A stretch of DNA of 64,000 nucleotides. Origin: CAWANF01 sp963783355. Its GTDB lineage: Bacteria; Bacteroidota; Rhodothermia; Balneolales; DATFMH01. This document shows, piece by piece, positions 8,370-17,479 of this stretch; positions within the stretch are counted from its first letter, which is position 1, and every line of letters begins with the position of its first letter. The stretch spans positions 310,001-374,000 of the forward strand of contig CAWANF010000006.1 of assembly GCA_963783355.1 (NCBI GenBank), read 5' to 3'. Under the pieces are notes generated by a model. That model worked only from the letters and a program-made list of their open reading frames with translations. It was not told the origin of the DNA and ran no database searches. The position numbers and the translations under genes are program-made.

Positions 8370-9704
8370 TCATAAATTCAATATACCGTCTTTATCGATT
8401 CTATGCGAAATCATTGGGATAATTTCAGGTTCATTCTTATTGATTTCTAAAGCATTAGATAACATACCTTGTACAAAATCCATACTTGCTTCATTGTTCG
8501 TATAACAGGTAACTATTGTTTCACCTTTTTTTACATAATTTCCAACTTTTTTATTTAAAACAAGTCCAGCGGCCGGATCAATCGGTTGTTCTTTGGATTT
8601 CCTTCCGGCTCCCAACTCCAATGAGGCAATGCCAAAATCAAAGGCTTTCATTTTTGTTATGTACCCATCCGATTCAGCATTAACGGTAAATGAGTATTTT
8701 GCTTTCGGATACTTTTCAGGATGTTCGATATAATCGACATTTCCGCCCTGTTCACGAACATTATCGATGAATTTTTCCATCGCTTTACCACTTTCAACCG
8801 CTTCTTTACTTTTCCCGACACCTTCATCGATGGAATGGGATTTGCCTCCAAGATAAATCATCGTACCAGATAGCAAATGCGTCACTTCCATCAAATCTTC
8901 AGGGCCTACGCCTTTCAGTGAATCAATCGTCTCTTCTACTTCAAGCCAATTGCCAATTTTATTACCCAGCGGTTGTTCCATATTCGTTAAATAAGCTACC
9001 GTATCTTTTCCGAAATCCAGTCCAATGCTGACCAGTTTTTTAGCCAAAATCGTTGCATCATTTACTGTTTTCATGAATGCTCCGTCTCCATATTTAACAT
9101 CCAAAACCAGGGCATCAATTCCTTCAGCCAGCTTTTTACTCATGATGCTGCTGGCAATAAACGGAATACTCTCTACTGTAGCCGTGACATCACGCAGGGC
9201 GTAAATACGCTTGTCGGCCGGAGCTATTTCTTCGGTTTGTCCGGCCATGACCATGTTGTGTTTTTTCAGGATTGAACGATAACGATCTAAATCGATGTCC
9301 ACACGAAATCCGGTTATCGATTCCAGTTTATCCAATGTGCCACCTGTGTGACCTAATCCACGTCCCGATATCATCGGAACCGGAACACCACAGCTTGCAA
9401 CAATTGGGGCAAGAATTAATGAAACTTTGTCACCAACCCCCCCGGTCGAGTGTTTATCGACTTTAACGCCTGGAATATCCGATAAGTCCAATACTTTGCC
9501 GGAGTACAACATGGAACGGGTAAGGGCGGTTGATTCATCATTATTCAACCCATTTAAAAAAGCCGCCATCAAAAAGGCGCTCATTTGGTAATCAGGGATA
9601 TTATCTCGTGAATAGTCTTGTATGATATATTCGATCTCGTCCGCAGAAAGGTGTCCCTTGTCTCTTTTTTTTCTAATTAAAGACACCATATTAAACTCTC
9701 TCAT
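8370..9704 (-). CDS. deoA: Thymidine/pyrimidine-nucleoside phosphorylase
   Basis: Cleaves thymidine (or uridine) with phosphate to the free base and (deoxy)ribose-1-phosphate for salvage. The N-terminal helical domain MVSLIRKKRDKGHLS is followed by the phosphate-site signature VDKHSTGGVGDKVSL and GRGLGHTGGTLDKLES, and the C-terminal domain shows AADKRIYALRDVTATV and GAGRKSKEQ. The 444 residues match the family. The annotated start (MREFN) adds five residues before the usual MVSLIRKK, so ATG at 9689 is an alternative. Pyrimidine-nucleoside phosphorylase (pdp) is an equally good name. It is 75 bases upstream of pspA and may share its transcript. Confidence 0.93.
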   Translation of the reverse strand: MREFNMVSLIRKKRDKGHLSADEIEYIIQDYSRDNIPDYQMSAFLMAAFLNGLNNDESTALTRSMLYSGKVLDLSDIPGVKVDKHSTGGVGDKVSLILAPIVASCGVPVPMISGRGLGHTGGTLDKLESITGFRVDIDLDRYRSILKKHNMVMAGQTEEIAPADKRIYALRDVTATVESIPFIASSIMSKKLAEGIDALVLDVKYGDGAFMKTVNDATILAKKLVSIGLDFGKDTVAYLTNMEQPLGNKIGNWLEVEETIDSLKGVGPEDLMEVTHLLSGTMIYLGGKSHSIDEGVGKSKEAVESGKAMEKFIDNVREQGGNVDYIEHPEKYPKAKYSFTVNAESDGYITKMKAFDFGIASLELGAGRKSKEQPIDPAAGLVLNKKVGNYVKKGETIVTCYTNNEASMDFVQGMLSNALEINKNEPEIIPMISHRIDKDGILNL

Positions 9705-9829
9705 ATCAGTTATTTTTAATATTAATATGTGAACTTTTCAATCAATACGTTACTTTATATAATAAAATACAATTCAGTGTATAATAACGATTTGCGTGAC
9801 ATAACTGAAAAATATTAAGCACCGGACCG

Positions 9830-10351
9830 ATGCCTGATTTCTCATTTTTCGATATTCTTATCTTTTTCTTCGTCTTTTTCCTGATTTTCAGGAAACTGTT
9901 CCAAATGTCCGGACCAAAATCGGGTCAGCCTGCTACTAATGATGACATCAGCCTGCAAAATAAATCAGAATCGCTGATCGAATCAATAATAAACCAGTCC
10001 ATTCAACATACAAGGGAACAGGCAAGTATCGATGAGCTTGATGAACCGATGTATAAAGAGAAAATGGATATTCCTGAACCCCATTGGAAAGAGCCGGAAG
10101 ATGCTTTTGAAGAAGGAAAACCGGAATTTCATAATATCGCCGCCCCGGAGAAACCGGAAAGCGATAATAAAGATTTTCAATTCCATGCCGCTACTTTATT
10201 CGATCAGGATGTGTTCCATTCTTCCGGAGAGCCCAGTTCGCAGAAACAACGTCTTTTAACTGACGAATGGATGACACCCGAAAACCTGAAACGTTCGTTT
10301 ATTCTAAAAGAAATTCTCGATCTTCCGGTGAGTAAAAGACATCGTCAATAA
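9830..10351 (+). CDS. Small N-terminally membrane-anchored protein, unknown function
   Basis: The 173-residue product begins with one hydrophobic segment (about residues 4-21, FFDILIFFFVFFLIFRK) and then turns acidic and low in complexity, with no recognisable catalytic domain. The last 25 residues (SFILKEILDLPVSKRHRQ at the end) look more ordered and more conserved in style than the middle. The N-terminus resembles the anchors of bacterial Tim44-like proteins, but the Tim44 domain is absent. It starts 125 bases from the divergent deoA and ends 32 bases before pdxB, so it may be cotranscribed with pdxB. Function unknown. Confidence 0.65.
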   Translation: MPDFSFFDILIFFFVFFLIFRKLFQMSGPKSGQPATNDDISLQNKSESLIESIINQSIQHTREQASIDELDEPMYKEKMDIPEPHWKEPEDAFEEGKPEFHNIAAPEKPESDNKDFQFHAATLFDQDVFHSSGEPSSQKQRLLTDEWMTPENLKRSFILKEILDLPVSKRHRQ

Positions 10352-10383
10352 TATTCATTCATTATTTTAACAATCATTTCTCT

Positions 10384-11523
10384 GTGATAAATTTATTAGC
10401 CGATAAGAATATTTTTCGCCTCGAAAAATTTATTCCTGATTCTGTTCACCTCACACTATTCAATCCGTCCGAAGGGTTTCCGAAAGATATTACTTCCATC
10501 GACGCTCTTTTTATACGAACGGTTACCAAAATAAATCAGACAACATTGCATGATATTGGTGACCGTCTGAAATTCATCGGAACCGCATCATCAGGCACTG
10601 ATCATGTGGATATTCCCTTTTTAAAAGACAAGGGAATTCACTTCGCTGATGCGGCGGGATGCAATGCCCGGGCTGTCGCCGAATATATCGCAACATCCCT
10701 GCTCTTATGGTCGAATAAATACGAAGAAGAGTTAGCAGATTTGACTGTAGGAATTATTGGCGTGGGCCATGTAGGTTCGGATGTTCAAAAATTATTGAGT
10801 GAACTGAACATTTCGACAATTTTATACGATCCTCCGCGGCAGGAACGGGATCCGGCCTTCAAATCATCAACCATACAAGAGGTGTTATCGGCTGATATCC
10901 TCACTTTACATGTTCCCCTGAGTTTTGAAGGCCCTTACGCTACTTATCACTGGCTCGAAAATGAGAAACTTTCCAAAAAATATAAAATGGTGATTAATGC
11001 ATCCCGGGGTGGAGTTGTTGATGAAAAAGCATTAATGGATGCTTTTGACAACGGACTAACCGAACATATCATCCTTGATGTCTGGGAAAATGAACCTAAA
11101 TTCAATACTCTTATGGCGGAACGCGCTTTCATTGCAACACCGCACATTGCCGGCTATTCACACCAGGCTAAAGAGAATGCCACAAGAATGATTTGTGAGT
11201 CGCTGTCTGAGTCTTTCAGGCTGGAAAAGAAAACGTTTGAACTCTCAAAAGATGATGAGTGCAAAAATTACCTGTTAAATGATACGGTTCCTGAATTCAA
11301 ACAGATTATAGAAATAATAAACCCAATTTTGGAATATGATACAGAGCTACGGAAAATAATGCGTTTAGATATGGATGAAAAAGCCGCTGCATTCCGGGAA
11401 TTAAGAACGAATAAACCTTATCGTCTGGAATATTCATCTTTAGGCGTCCCAGACTGGCTTTGTACCAAATATCCGGATTTAAAAACACTGGGAATATGCT
11501 GCAATAAGACTTATATAGTATAA
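10384..11523 (+). CDS. pdxB: Erythronate-4-phosphate dehydrogenase
   Basis: Oxidises 4-phospho-D-erythronate in the DXP-dependent route to pyridoxal phosphate. It belongs to the D-2-hydroxyacid dehydrogenase superfamily: substrate-domain motif GTASSGTDHVDI, NAD-fold motif GIIGVGHVGSDV, then the catalytic Arg, Glu and His in NASRGGVVDE, LDVWENEP and TPHIAGYSHQAK. GYSHQAK and the C-terminal dimerisation extension (about residues 285-379) distinguish PdxB from other family members. It begins with GTG at 10384. It converges with tatD, the stops being 5 bases apart. Confidence 0.93.
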   Translation: MINLLADKNIFRLEKFIPDSVHLTLFNPSEGFPKDITSIDALFIRTVTKINQTTLHDIGDRLKFIGTASSGTDHVDIPFLKDKGIHFADAAGCNARAVAEYIATSLLLWSNKYEEELADLTVGIIGVGHVGSDVQKLLSELNISTILYDPPRQERDPAFKSSTIQEVLSADILTLHVPLSFEGPYATYHWLENEKLSKKYKMVINASRGGVVDEKALMDAFDNGLTEHIILDVWENEPKFNTLMAERAFIATPHIAGYSHQAKENATRMICESLSESFRLEKKTFELSKDDECKNYLLNDTVPEFKQIIEIINPILEYDTELRKIMRLDMDEKAAAFRELRTNKPYRLEYSSLGVPDWLCTKYPDLKTLGICCNKTYIV

Positions 11524-11528
11524 CAGGT

Positions 11529-12296
11529 TCAGGCGGTCACCAGCTGAAAAATCTCCAGGGCATTTTTGGTCGTTATCTCGTCAATTTCGGAAAACTCAAT
11601 TTCTTTGATTTGGGCCAGCTTTTCGGCTGTAAAACGAATAAATGCCGGCTCATTACGCTTGCCTCTGTTTGGAGTCGGGGCTAAATAGGGGGCATCTGTT
11701 TCCAGGACCATATAATCGAGGGGTAATCCAGCTACCGTTTTATCAACACCGGCATTTTTAAACGTCGTGACACCACCGATACCCAGATATAATCCTAAAT
11801 CAATGGCACGTTTTCCTTCTTCAACAGTACCGTTAAAACAATGCCAGATTCCTCGCAGGTACCCATCCTGTTCCTCTTCGATAACCCGTAAAATATCTTC
11901 CGTACTCTCCCTGTTGTGCAAAATGATCGGTTTCTTCAATTCCCGGGCAACATTACAGTGTATTCTCAAATTCTTTTTCTGTTCGTTCACATAATCGGTA
12001 CTCCAGAAATAATCCAGGCCAGTTTCCCCTATTCCAATGATTTCGTCTGATGAAGCCACTTCAAATAGCTTCTTTTCAAGGTTCACCCTCTCACCGTCCA
12101 CTTCGCAGGGATGAACCCCGGCCATTTTGTACAATTCAATGGTATCGTGATGAATCATATTCATTTGTTGTATGGAGTTCAGATCTATGGCGGGCATAAA
12201 AATCTTCTCAACGCCGGCTTCGGCAGCACGATTCAAAACTTCTTGTATATCCTGTCCGAATTCATCCAGAAAGATGTGGCAATGGGTATCTATCAA
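11529..12296 (-). CDS. tatD: TatD family metal-dependent DNase/hydrolase
   Basis: A TIM-barrel metallohydrolase; TatD enzymes act as 3'-5' exonucleases or D-aminoacyl-tRNA deacylases in the cytoplasm. Metal ligands are visible in order: IDTHCH (residues 2-7), GIGETGLDYF, ILHNRES, GIWHCFNG and LETDAPYLAP. The length of 255 residues is standard. It is divergent from kynA across a 158-base gap and has no evident operon partner. Substrate specificity cannot be read from the sequence. Confidence 0.93.
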   Translation of the reverse strand: MIDTHCHIFLDEFGQDIQEVLNRAAEAGVEKIFMPAIDLNSIQQMNMIHHDTIELYKMAGVHPCEVDGERVNLEKKLFEVASSDEIIGIGETGLDYFWSTDYVNEQKKNLRIHCNVARELKKPIILHNRESTEDILRVIEEEQDGYLRGIWHCFNGTVEEGKRAIDLGLYLGIGGVTTFKNAGVDKTVAGLPLDYMVLETDAPYLAPTPNRGKRNEPAFIRFTAEKLAQIKEIEFSEIDEITTKNALEIFQLVTA

Positions 12297-12412
12297 AACA
12301 ATACTTCCTTTTGTTGCTGTTTTTGGGTGACCAAAGTTACTTACTATTTCAGAAGATATCTAAGAATTACTGATTCAATCCTTAGCCAAATTCCGGTTAT
12401 CTTATAGTTACA

Positions 12413-12440
12413 AACAAAATCTTCTTCAATTTATTTTGTT
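12413..12440. promoter_or_regulatory. Inverted repeat upstream of kynA
   Basis: Eight-base arms AACAAAAT and ATTTTGTT, 12 bases apart, end 14 bases before the kynA ATG in the tatD/kynA divergent gap. This could be an operator or an mRNA hairpin at the translation start. The arms are AT-rich, so chance is possible. Confidence 0.35.
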
Positions 12441-12454
12441 CAAACCATAACATT

Positions 12455-13237
12455 ATGGCATTAACGTATCAGGAATATTTACATATCGACGAGCTTCTCG
12501 AATTACAACAGCTTCGGTCTAATCCTCCGGAACATGACGAGACGCTTTTCATCATCATTCATCAAACCTATGAGCTTTGGTTCAAACAGATTCTTCATGA
12601 ATTTACATTATTAAAGAAAGAGCTTGAACAAGGAAATGCATGGAACAGCATCAAAACGATGCGCCGGGTTTTGGTCATCCTGAAAATCGCGGTAGCACAG
12701 ACTGATATCCTTGAGACGATGACTCCACTTTCTTTTAACAATTTTCGCGGGTTTCTGGATAATGCCAGTGGGTTCCAATCGATTCAGTTCAGGGAAATCG
12801 AGATCCTTTGCGGGATTCATTATCCGCATATGCTGGCACATCACAAAGGAGATCAGAAATCACTGGATCGTCTCCATAACCGGATGAAAGAATATAACCT
12901 TTGGGAATCATTTTGTTTGTTTTTAAAAAAACGAGGATATGCTATTAAAATGCCGGAACGCATACATCAAAAAGGATTAATTTTTGAACCATCGGAAGAA
13001 AACCAGGAAGTATTATTGGATATCATGAGAAATGATCCTGAAACGGCTCTGATTTGTGAACAATTGGTTGATTTTGATGAAGGCTTGCAGGAATGGCGTT
13101 ACCGGCATGTGAAGATGGTAGAAAGAACGATTGGAAAAAAGAAAGGCACCGGAGGCTCCGATGGCCTCAATTATCTCAAGAAAACACTTCATCGAACCAT
13201 ATTTCCTGATTTATGGGCTATTCGAACCAAACTTTAA
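12455..13237 (+). CDS. kynA: Tryptophan 2,3-dioxygenase
   Basis: Haem enzyme that opens the indole ring of L-tryptophan to N-formylkynurenine. Visible family signatures are FIIIHQTYELWFKQILHE near residue 33, NASGFQSIQFREIE near 106, and RYRHVKMVERTIGKKKGTGG near 210, the last carrying the proximal haem histidine and the substrate-binding GTGGS. QFR replaces the QYR seen in many homologues. At 260 residues it is slightly shorter than the usual 270-280. The kynureninase-like gene starts 17 bases downstream, so the two probably form an operon. No formamidase gene is next to them. Confidence 0.95.
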   Translation: MALTYQEYLHIDELLELQQLRSNPPEHDETLFIIIHQTYELWFKQILHEFTLLKKELEQGNAWNSIKTMRRVLVILKIAVAQTDILETMTPLSFNNFRGFLDNASGFQSIQFREIEILCGIHYPHMLAHHKGDQKSLDRLHNRMKEYNLWESFCLFLKKRGYAIKMPERIHQKGLIFEPSEENQEVLLDIMRNDPETALICEQLVDFDEGLQEWRYRHVKMVERTIGKKKGTGGSDGLNYLKKTLHRTIFPDLWAIRTKL

Positions 13238-13254
13238 TATTTCACTGACTAAAA

Positions 13255-14442
13255 ATGGTTGAAACAGATAATTTAGCTAAACGGCTTGTCCCTCATTATT
13301 CTCATTTCGACGTTGGAAATCGATTATTGTTTACCGGTCATTCACATCAGGCGTGGCCAGATGTAGCCCTGGAAGGCCTAAAGGAATCTTTTAGGGTGAC
13401 AGCTGAAAAAATAGACGATAAATGGCCTGCAGCGTTCGAGAAGACGATAATTTTGCGCAAATATCTTAGAAAATTTTACGATGATCCCGACGGACTTTAC
13501 AGCTTGTCGTCCAGTACGCATAACCTGATAGTCCGCTGGCTGTCCGCCCTCGATTTGGTTGGGAAACCACGTATCATAACCACCGATTCCGAGTTTCATT
13601 CCATGAACCGGCAACTCACCCGGCTTGAAGAGGAAGGAATCGAAATCGTAAGGGTTCCGGCCTTTCCACTGGATGGATTTTCAGAACGAATTGAAAAAGT
13701 AATGAATGATAAAACGGCCGCCATTATGATATCGCACATTTATTTTGGCTGGTCACTTATCAACAATGAATTGAAAGAAACGGCTGCAGCAGCACGAAAA
13801 TATGGCATTCCCCTGCTAATTGACGATTATCACGGTACCAATGTAGTGCCTATGTCGATACGGGACGAAGGCCTTGATGATTGTTACCTGCTGATTGGCG
13901 GTTACAAATACTTGCAGTGGGGTGAAGGCAATTGTTTCCTTCGTTATCCGGCAAATTGTACTCTTCGTCCGGTTATTACCGGATGGTTCGCGGCTTTTGA
14001 AAAGTTATCATTGCCGCAAAAAGCAAATATTACGGAATATGACGAAGGAAATAATCGATTTGTTGGTGCCACTTACGATTCTGTTTCCCAGTTTCGTGCC
14101 GCCAGGGTTGCCGATTTTTTTAATGAAATGAAACTGACTCCGACGGTATTAAAAGAAAATTACCAGATGCATGTTACCCGGTTAAAGGAAGAATTTTTAA
14201 AACTCGATTTGAATCCGGAAACAATAAAACTCAAACATGATTACCCGGTTGAACGAAATGCCGGGTTCCTCGCTTTCGAAAGTAAAATAGCCGGTTCTAT
14301 CCACAAAAAGTTAAAAAAATATGGCGTAATGACGGATTTCAGAGATCAAACATTGCGCTTTGGCCCGGCCCCGTTTACAACTTCTCAGCAAATTGCAGAG
14401 GCTATGCACATACTTCGGAAATCGGTTTATGAATTATTATAA
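13255..14442 (+). CDS. kynU: Kynureninase-like PLP enzyme (class V aminotransferase fold)
   Basis: Predicted to cleave kynurenine to anthranilate and alanine. The fold-type I landmarks are present: LSSSTHNLIVRWLSAL (cofactor phosphate region), LIDDYHGTNVVP with the Asp that contacts the PLP ring nitrogen, and IGGYKYLQWGEGN with the Schiff-base lysine, followed by RPVITGWFA as in kynureninases. However, the usual N-terminal GNSLG is TGHSHQAWPDVA here and the usual GGPG after YKYL is WGEG. At 395 residues it is short for the family. Position directly after kynA supports the role. Another class V PLP lyase is the alternative. Confidence 0.7.
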   Translation: MVETDNLAKRLVPHYSHFDVGNRLLFTGHSHQAWPDVALEGLKESFRVTAEKIDDKWPAAFEKTIILRKYLRKFYDDPDGLYSLSSSTHNLIVRWLSALDLVGKPRIITTDSEFHSMNRQLTRLEEEGIEIVRVPAFPLDGFSERIEKVMNDKTAAIMISHIYFGWSLINNELKETAAAARKYGIPLLIDDYHGTNVVPMSIRDEGLDDCYLLIGGYKYLQWGEGNCFLRYPANCTLRPVITGWFAAFEKLSLPQKANITEYDEGNNRFVGATYDSVSQFRAARVADFFNEMKLTPTVLKENYQMHVTRLKEEFLKLDLNPETIKLKHDYPVERNAGFLAFESKIAGSIHKKLKKYGVMTDFRDQTLRFGPAPFTTSQQIAEAMHILRKSVYELL

Positions 14443-14670
14443 TTTGGTGAATTTCGTAAGGATTGTCCGTTTCTTTCATCTACATTATACAGAGCAATGT
14501 AGAATGGAATCAGTTGAATTACCCCATATTGAACTTTTTTATAACTCTTGAAATCTTTTTTTAAGAGGGGTGACACATTCTGACATCTTTGTTTTGTATA
14601 ATATTTTAGATTTACTATTATATACATATATTGCACATATATTTTAATCTTATAAAAGCCGGTAATACAT
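14443..14670. other. 228-bp kynU-recA intergenic region with a hairpin
   Basis: An 8-bp inverted repeat (14479-14486 with 14496-14503, loop of 9) lies after kynU but has no T-run, so it is a weak terminator at best. Downstream the region is AT-rich up to recA. No CTGT-N8-ACAG or GAAC-N4-GTTC LexA box is visible. Confidence 0.4.
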
Positions 14671-15723
14671 ATGTCTAACAATGATCGACTAAAAGCACTT
14701 GAATTAGCTGTTGAACAATTAGAAAAACAGCATGGAAAAGGAACCATTATGCGACTTGGTGACGATGCCGTCGTTGATGTCGATATCATATCAACCGGTT
14801 CCATATTAATTGATTTTGCGCTTGGAGTTGGCGGGGTTCCGAGAGGACGCATCACTGAAATTTATGGCCCCGAATCCAGTGGTAAAACAACATTAGCATT
14901 GCAGGTTATCGCCCAGGCGCAAAAACAGGGCGGTTATGCGGCTTTTATAGATGCTGAACATGCATTTGATCCGAAATATGCCCGGGCACTGGGTATCAAA
15001 ATTGATGAATTGCTGGTTTCCCAGCCGGATAGCGGTGAACAGGCTCTTGAAATTGCTGAAACGCTTATCCGATCGGCCGCGCTCGATGTGGTTGTCATCG
15101 ACTCGGTGGCCGCCTTAGTTCCGCGTGCAGAGTTAGAAGGAGAAATGGGTGATTCCCATATGGGACTCCAGGCTCGTTTGATGTCTCAGGCATTACGGAA
15201 ACTGACCGGTATTGTCAGCAAAACCAGAACATCTGTTATTTTCATCAACCAGGTTCGTGAAAAAATCGGGGTGATGTTCGGCAATCCTGAAACCACAACC
15301 GGTGGACGTGCTTTGAAGTTTTATTCTTCGATTCGAATGGAGATAAGACGGATTGGATCTCTTAAAAAAGGAGATGAAGTCCTTGGTAACCGCACACGGG
15401 TGAAAGTAGTGAAAAACAAGGTTGCTCCACCCTTTAAAGAAGTCGAATTCAATATCATGTACGGCCAGGGAATTTCACGGCTTGCCGAATTACTGGATTT
15501 AGCCGTAGAAAAAGACATCATCCAGAAAAGAGGCAGTTGGTATCGTTACGACGGAGAACCGATTGGACAGGGAGCAGATGCTGCCATGCAGTTTCTTGAA
15601 GAAGACAAAGCTCTGACCGATTCTATCCAACAAAGAATCTTAGACGAATTATATCCGAACAAGAAAACAGAAAGTCCGGCAAAAGAAAAGGCGAAAAAAG
15701 AAAAAGAAGAAGTAACAGAATAA
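14671..15723 (+). CDS. recA: Recombinase RecA
   Basis: Central ATP-dependent strand-exchange protein and SOS co-protease. The Walker A motif GPESSGKTTLAL is at about residue 68, and the DNA-binding loop region NQVREKIGVMFGNPETTTGGRALKFY is intact. The family signature ALKFYSSIR and the lysine- and glutamate-rich C-terminal tail (from about residue 325) are present. The 350 residues are normal. The stop TAA shares its last base with the recX ATG, so the two are translationally coupled. No canonical LexA site is visible upstream. Confidence 0.99.
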   Translation: MSNNDRLKALELAVEQLEKQHGKGTIMRLGDDAVVDVDIISTGSILIDFALGVGGVPRGRITEIYGPESSGKTTLALQVIAQAQKQGGYAAFIDAEHAFDPKYARALGIKIDELLVSQPDSGEQALEIAETLIRSAALDVVVIDSVAALVPRAELEGEMGDSHMGLQARLMSQALRKLTGIVSKTRTSVIFINQVREKIGVMFGNPETTTGGRALKFYSSIRMEIRRIGSLKKGDEVLGNRTRVKVVKNKVAPPFKEVEFNIMYGQGISRLAELLDLAVEKDIIQKRGSWYRYDGEPIGQGADAAMQFLEEDKALTDSIQQRILDELYPNKKTESPAKEKAKKEKEEVTE

Positions 15724-16418
15724 TGTCACAACCGTACCGAAAACGGGAGGATACGCCGGATCCTCCCGTCCCCCTTCCCGGTATCATTACACGACTCGCT
15801 ATACAAAGTAAAACCAGCGATCGTGTTTCTGTTTTTGTAGATAAGCAATTCCTGATAGGAATACCCCAAAAAGCCATTCTTGAATTTCATCTTGAAAAAG
15901 GGAAAAATGTCGATATCGGGTTGTATCAACAACTATGTGACATTGACCATCAATCCAAACTTGAGTTTTATTATCTTTCTCTGCTCGCCCGACGCCTCTA
16001 TTCAAAATCCGAATTAACCCAAAAAGGAATAAAAAAAAGATATTCTCTGTCTTTGATTCAAGCCATTTTGGAAAAATTTGAAAACAAGGGATGGATTGAC
16101 GATGCTGAATTTGCCGAATCCTTTGCGCGGGATAAATATAATCTCAATCACTGGGGCCCAAATAAAATTAGATCCGCATTATATTCAAAAAATATTGAAC
16201 CTCGTTATATTGAAAAAGCAGTTGAAAAACTGTTAAAAGAGTCGATTGATGACGATATTTTGGAAAAATTAGTTCTAAAAAAGAAATCTTTTTTTCTGCG
16301 AGAGAAAAATATATTGAAGAGAAAAAAGAAAATACTGGATTTTTTATTGAGAAAAGGCTTTTCTTCTGATAAGATTTACAAACAGTTAGATCATTTTTTA
16401 ACCCTTTTGGATGAATGA
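15723..16418 (+). CDS. recX: RecA regulatory protein RecX
   Basis: Binds the RecA filament groove and limits its activity. The protein has the helical-repeat pattern of RecX (YYLSLLARRLYSKSELTQKGIKK, GWIDDAEFAESFARDKYN, WGPNKIRSALYSKNIEP). It also carries an N-terminal extension of about 85 residues with a beta-rich segment (SDRVSVFVDKQFLIGIPQKA), as in many Bacteroidota and Firmicutes RecX proteins. It is coupled to recA by a 1-base overlap and to the following permease gene by a 4-base ATGA overlap. Such adjacency is the usual recX location. Confidence 0.93.
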   Translation: MSQPYRKREDTPDPPVPLPGIITRLAIQSKTSDRVSVFVDKQFLIGIPQKAILEFHLEKGKNVDIGLYQQLCDIDHQSKLEFYYLSLLARRLYSKSELTQKGIKKRYSLSLIQAILEKFENKGWIDDAEFAESFARDKYNLNHWGPNKIRSALYSKNIEPRYIEKAVEKLLKESIDDDILEKLVLKKKSFFLREKNILKRKKKILDFLLRKGFSSDKIYKQLDHFLTLLDE

Positions 16419-17479
16419 AAAAATTCTCCTTTGAGAGACTTGTAAAAGGTATCATCGGTTTGGCCGTTATCATCATCATTTTAATGGTGTTGTATACGTA
16501 TGCCAATTTAGTTGCCTATGCTCTCGTAGGTCTGATACTGGCTTATATCTTAGATCCCTTTGTAAATCGCCTGCAGGCTGCCGGTTTAAATCGAATGATG
16601 AGCATCATTTTTGTTCTAGCTACGGTGGTCTTGTTAATCGTCTGGATCAGCACAACCATCTTCCCAACGGTAGCCACACAAATTGTGAGCCTTACCAAAC
16701 AATTGAATCTCAATAATATTCAAAAAGTCGCGGCGACCGTTGATCAACAGATTCACAATACGATTCCTATTATTCAGGAGGGATTTCTGCGCGAGAACCT
16801 GATGAAGATCGCTCAGAATATTTTCGATTTAGGAGGAATATCAAACACTATCAGTAATGTATTCGGAATTTTTGCCAATGTATTCACGGCTGTCATTGCC
16901 ATTCCTTTTGCAACATTTTTCTTTTTGAAAGACGGAAGCAAATTCCGCAGAAGTCTTCTTAAGCTTATCCCGAATGCCTATTTTGAAACAACACTTACCA
17001 TTATAAATAAGATTGAATCACGGCTGGGCCTCTACTTTAAAAGCGTGGCCCTGGAAAGTTTTCTGGTTGGGTTGTTATCATTTATATTGCTTTCCGTCGC
17101 CGGACTCAAAAACGCATTGTCCGTAGGTATTGCTATCGGAATTGCCAATAGTATCCCTTATTTCGGCCCAATTTTAGGATATTTCTTATCGTTCATCGTT
17201 GCTATTTTTGAGACGGGTAATTTCACTCTGGTCGGCGGTTGTTTGCTTGCCGTATTATTAACTCAGTTAGTAGATAATGTAATTTACCAGCCATTCCTAT
17301 TTTCACGTTCGGCAGATATGCATCCGATTGTCATTTTATTTGTTATTCTTATCGGGGCACAAACGGCAGGATTACTCGGTATGTTAATAGCTATACCCAT
17401 TGCAACGATAATTAAGATTACCATTCGGGAGGTTATCTGGAGCTTAAATAACTACCATGTCTTCATCACAGAAAAGTAA
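16415..17479 (+). CDS. AI-2E family transporter (PerM-type)
   Basis: A polytopic inner-membrane protein of 354 residues with an N-terminal pair of hydrophobic helices and a soluble middle part (about residues 80-150). A C-terminal group of helices carries the family-typical stretches GLKNALSVGIAIGIANSIPYFGPILG and LVDNVIYQPFLFSRSADMHPIVIL. Members export autoinducer-2, act as sodium-proton antiporters or have no assigned substrate; none can be chosen here. It overlaps recX by 4 bases and the LD-carboxypeptidase gene by 23 bases. Confidence 0.88.
   Translation: MKKFSFERLVKGIIGLAVIIIILMVLYTYANLVAYALVGLILAYILDPFVNRLQAAGLNRMMSIIFVLATVVLLIVWISTTIFPTVATQIVSLTKQLNLNNIQKVAATVDQQIHNTIPIIQEGFLRENLMKIAQNIFDLGGISNTISNVFGIFANVFTAVIAIPFATFFFLKDGSKFRRSLLKLIPNAYFETTLTIINKIESRLGLYFKSVALESFLVGLLSFILLSVAGLKNALSVGIAIGIANSIPYFGPILGYFLSFIVAIFETGNFTLVGGCLLAVLLTQLVDNVIYQPFLFSRSADMHPIVILFVILIGAQTAGLLGMLIAIPIATIIKITIREVIWSLNNYHVFITEK

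Noticed and set aside
9830..10351. Tim44-domain protein
   Set aside because: Only the anchor resembles Tim44-like proteins; the domain itself is not present.
14427..14855. Minus-strand open frame across the recA promoter and 5' end
   Set aside because: Its latter half is antisense to the RecA N-terminus; low-complexity Ser/Thr content typical of a shadow frame.
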